Below, piece after piece: positions 5,966 to 7,501 of a DNA stretch of 7,501 bases (position 1 is its first letter; every line of letters starts with the position of its first letter). A program made the translations under genes and the position numbers. This DNA comes from Cytophagales bacterium. GTDB taxonomy: Bacteria > Bacteroidota > Bacteroidia > Cytophagales > Spirosomataceae. The stretch spans positions 1 to 7,501 of the forward strand of contig JABMMK010000317.1 of the NCBI GenBank assembly GCA_013205605.1, read 5' to 3'. The notes below the pieces were generated by a model. That model ran no database searches and was not told the DNA's origin. It saw nothing but the letters and a program-made list of their open reading frames with translations.

Positions 5966-7136
5966 TTTTGAGCCAATTATGTCGGTAATATACTAAAAGT
6001 AAGGATGAAATGATGGCAAATATACCAGAAAGCAAAAATGGTATTTGGATTTGGGAGGCTAGTCCTTTGTAAAACGCTCCTGATAATAATGCACCCATTC
6101 CTATTCCTGCCTCTAAAGCGATGTACATGGTTGCCATAGCCCTGCCTATATGTGTGGGCGATGCAAGATCTGTCGTCCATGCGGTTAACGTTGGAGAATT
6201 AAATCCCCAAGATATGCCGAAGAAGATCCCTGATAAAATGACGGTCATCGAGCTTAAAGGGAGCACCATCAAAAACATAGAGGCAATTAAAAAGAAGGAT
6301 GAAATTAACAAGACGGGAATTCTTCCATATTGATCAGATGATTTTGCGAAAAATACACGCACACCGATGGAAGATATTGTGAATATGGAAAAATAAAGGC
6401 CTTTATTGTGCCAACCGATCATCTTAGAAATGTCGGGAACTAATGTTACAATGACTCCATATGAAAATGAAAACAAAATCATGATCCAAAAAATGGGGAT
6501 TATTTTGGGTTCAAACACATCTTTCCAACCTATTTTAAAGAGTGAAATAGACATTGGCTTTTTTCTCGACTTAGGCAATGTTTCCTTCATTCTTGTTAAA
6601 ATTAAAATGGACAACAAGGCAAATAGGGAGGATATCCAAAACATTTCTCGAAGACCTAATTCTTCGGCCAAAAAACTGCCCATTACAGGACCTATAGACA
6701 TTCCTGTGGCAGTAAAAATACCTAAACCACCTTGTGCTTCCCCTCGTTTAGATTCAGGAATGATGTCGGCTACATAAGCTGCTGTAGCGGTGGGCTTTGT
6801 ACCCGTCGACATCCCATGAAAAAATCGAAGTATTAAAAAACCTTGTACTGAATGAATTAAAGGATACAAACCTCCACAAATAAAGCAAACAATGGAGCCA
6901 AAAGCCATGACGGGAATTCTACCTATGTGGTCGGTTAGTTTACCAGAAAAGGGTCTGCTTAATCCTGCAGTCAGCGTGAATAGCGCTATGATATATCCGA
7001 TGTATTCTCTGCCACCTAGACTAGCTAAATAATCGGGTAGTTCAGGAATAATCATGGAAAAACTGGCACAGAAAAGAAAATTACTTAAGCATAGTAGCCA
7101 AAATGCTAATGAATAAATACTTTCCTCTTTTTGCAT
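5955..7136 (-). CDS. Major facilitator superfamily (MFS) transporter
   Basis: This inner-membrane secondary transporter of 393 residues has a hydrophobicity pattern consistent with 12 helices in two halves joined by a basic loop (about residues 182-212, with KSRKKP). MFS motif A is present in the loop after helix 2 (GKLTDHIGR, 65-73), and its relic recurs in the second half (SDQYGR, 267-272). The GLSRPFSGKL and GTKPTATAAYVAD segments (about 112-124) resemble drug/metabolite exporters of the MFS_1 type, such as the YfcJ/YhhS-like group, but the substrate cannot be deduced. It starts 4 bp after the upstream RND-type gene and overlaps the following 60-residue gene by 11 bp, so all three are likely one transcript. 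The superfamily call is certain; export rather than import is only a guess. Confidence 0.92.
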   Translation of the reverse strand: MQKEESIYSLAFWLLCLSNFLFCASFSMIIPELPDYLASLGGREYIGYIIALFTLTAGLSRPFSGKLTDHIGRIPVMAFGSIVCFICGGLYPLIHSVQGFLILRFFHGMSTGTKPTATAAYVADIIPESKRGEAQGGLGIFTATGMSIGPVMGSFLAEELGLREMFWISSLFALLSILILTRMKETLPKSRKKPMSISLFKIGWKDVFEPKIIPIFWIMILFSFSYGVIVTLVPDISKMIGWHNKGLYFSIFTISSIGVRVFFAKSSDQYGRIPVLLISSFFLIASMFLMVLPLSSMTVILSGIFFGISWGFNSPTLTAWTTDLASPTHIGRAMATMYIALEAGIGMGALLSGAFYKGLASQIQIPFLLSGIFAIISSLLLVYYRHNWLKNDL

Positions 7137-7140
7137 CGAT

Positions 7141-7501
7141 TTAATCTTCTAATAGTTCTGTTACTTCCTTTTTATTTAGGCTCATTAAAAACGCCGGAAG
7201 CAATATTAAATTACAAATCATAGCCATGAGAAGGGTTATTGACACCAACACTCCTAATGCCTGCGTTCCTTTGAACGTCGACGCAGTAAATATAAAAAAT
7301 CCAAAAAATAATATCATGGCCGTATAAAACATGGAAACTCCAGTTTTTTGAATAGTAATTTGGATGGATTTTTTTATGTCAAAGTCGTTTTTGGCAAACT
7401 CTTCCTTGTATCGCGTTAGGAAATAAATGGTCCCATCGCTTGATATTCCAAAAGCAATGGAAAAAATTAAAATGGTACTTGGTTTCAGTGCAATACCAAA
7501 A
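7141..7501 (-). CDS. RND/MMPL-type transporter, C-terminal fragment (runs off the window)
   Basis: Only the last 119 residues are visible; the gene enters from the right edge in an open frame. There are three membrane helices. The first (about STILIFSIAFGISSDGTIYF) continues into the typical loop LTRYKEEF. The second is SMFYTAMILFFGFFIFTAS and the third ALGVLVSITLLMAMICNLIL. These correspond to helices 10-12 of RND-superfamily proteins, in which FGI-x2-D-x-TI-x-FL-x2-Y is a recognised block. The protein ends with a short acidic tail, KKEVTELLED. An internal ATG at 7332 is not the start, because the frame continues upstream with family sequence. Members export lipids, sterols or drugs with proton motive force; the substrate here is unknown. 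It lies 4 bp before the MFS gene, suggesting one operon. Confidence 0.87.
   Translation of the reverse strand, partial: FGIALKPSTILIFSIAFGISSDGTIYFLTRYKEEFAKNDFDIKKSIQITIQKTGVSMFYTAMILFFGFFIFTASTFKGTQALGVLVSITLLMAMICNLILLPAFLMSLNKKEVTELLED

Noticed and set aside
5977..6777. Open frames 5977-6180 (minus), 6121-6333 and 6406-6777 (plus) inside the MFS gene
   Set aside because: The MFS frame has membrane helices and motif A; these frames lack any coherent domain.
7141..7332. A separate 63-residue membrane protein starting at ATG 7332
   Set aside because: The same frame continues without a stop to the window edge with RND-type sequence, so this is the end of a larger transporter gene.
1..7501. 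Defence system, prophage, integron or CRISPR array
   Set aside because: No nuclease, integrase, transposase or phage gene, no repeated spacer units and no att-like repeats were found on either strand.

Overview
The window looks like chromosomal DNA of a Bacteroidota member, probably a Cytophagales-type species. The evidence is an AT-rich sequence, a DUF3822 gene next to coaD (a pairing I associate with this phylum), candidate promoters carrying the phylum's -7 box TAnnTTTG, starts without clear Shine-Dalgarno sequences, and a YbiT-type ABC-F protein and a GapN-like dehydrogenase of about 540 residues. No rRNA, tRNA, CRISPR, insertion sequence, phage or other mobile sequence was seen. Coding density is high and every gap between genes is under 150 bp.

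Region 1 (1-2199) holds cofactor and nucleotide metabolism genes. A 5' fragment of pyrE (orotate phosphoribosyltransferase) reads left off the window edge. A divergent Nudix hydrolase gene reads right, and back-to-back candidate -7 boxes lie between the two. The Nudix gene overlaps tail to tail by 22 bp with coaD (phosphopantetheine adenylyltransferase). coaD is the second gene of a leftward DUF3822-coaD unit with a 2-bp junction.

Region 2 (2341-4012) holds a monocistronic YbiT-like ABC-F ATPase reading right. It ends at a perfect 14-bp-stem terminator that appears to be shared with the gene converging on it.

Region 3 (4031-5653) holds a leftward NADP-dependent, GapN-like aldehyde dehydrogenase, probably a non-phosphorylating glyceraldehyde-3-phosphate dehydrogenase.

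Region 4 (5783-7501) is a leftward operon: the 3' end of an RND/MMPL-type transporter, then (4-bp gap) a 12-helix MFS transporter, then (11-bp overlap) a 60-residue protein of unknown function.

I see no convincing new multi-gene system; most of the window is ordinary housekeeping DNA. The points most worth a second look are residue-level. The ABC-F protein seems to have one intact and one doubly degenerate ATP site. The GapN-like enzyme has glycine where the ALDH general-base glutamate is expected. The small protein at the end of the transporter operon is uncharacterised.
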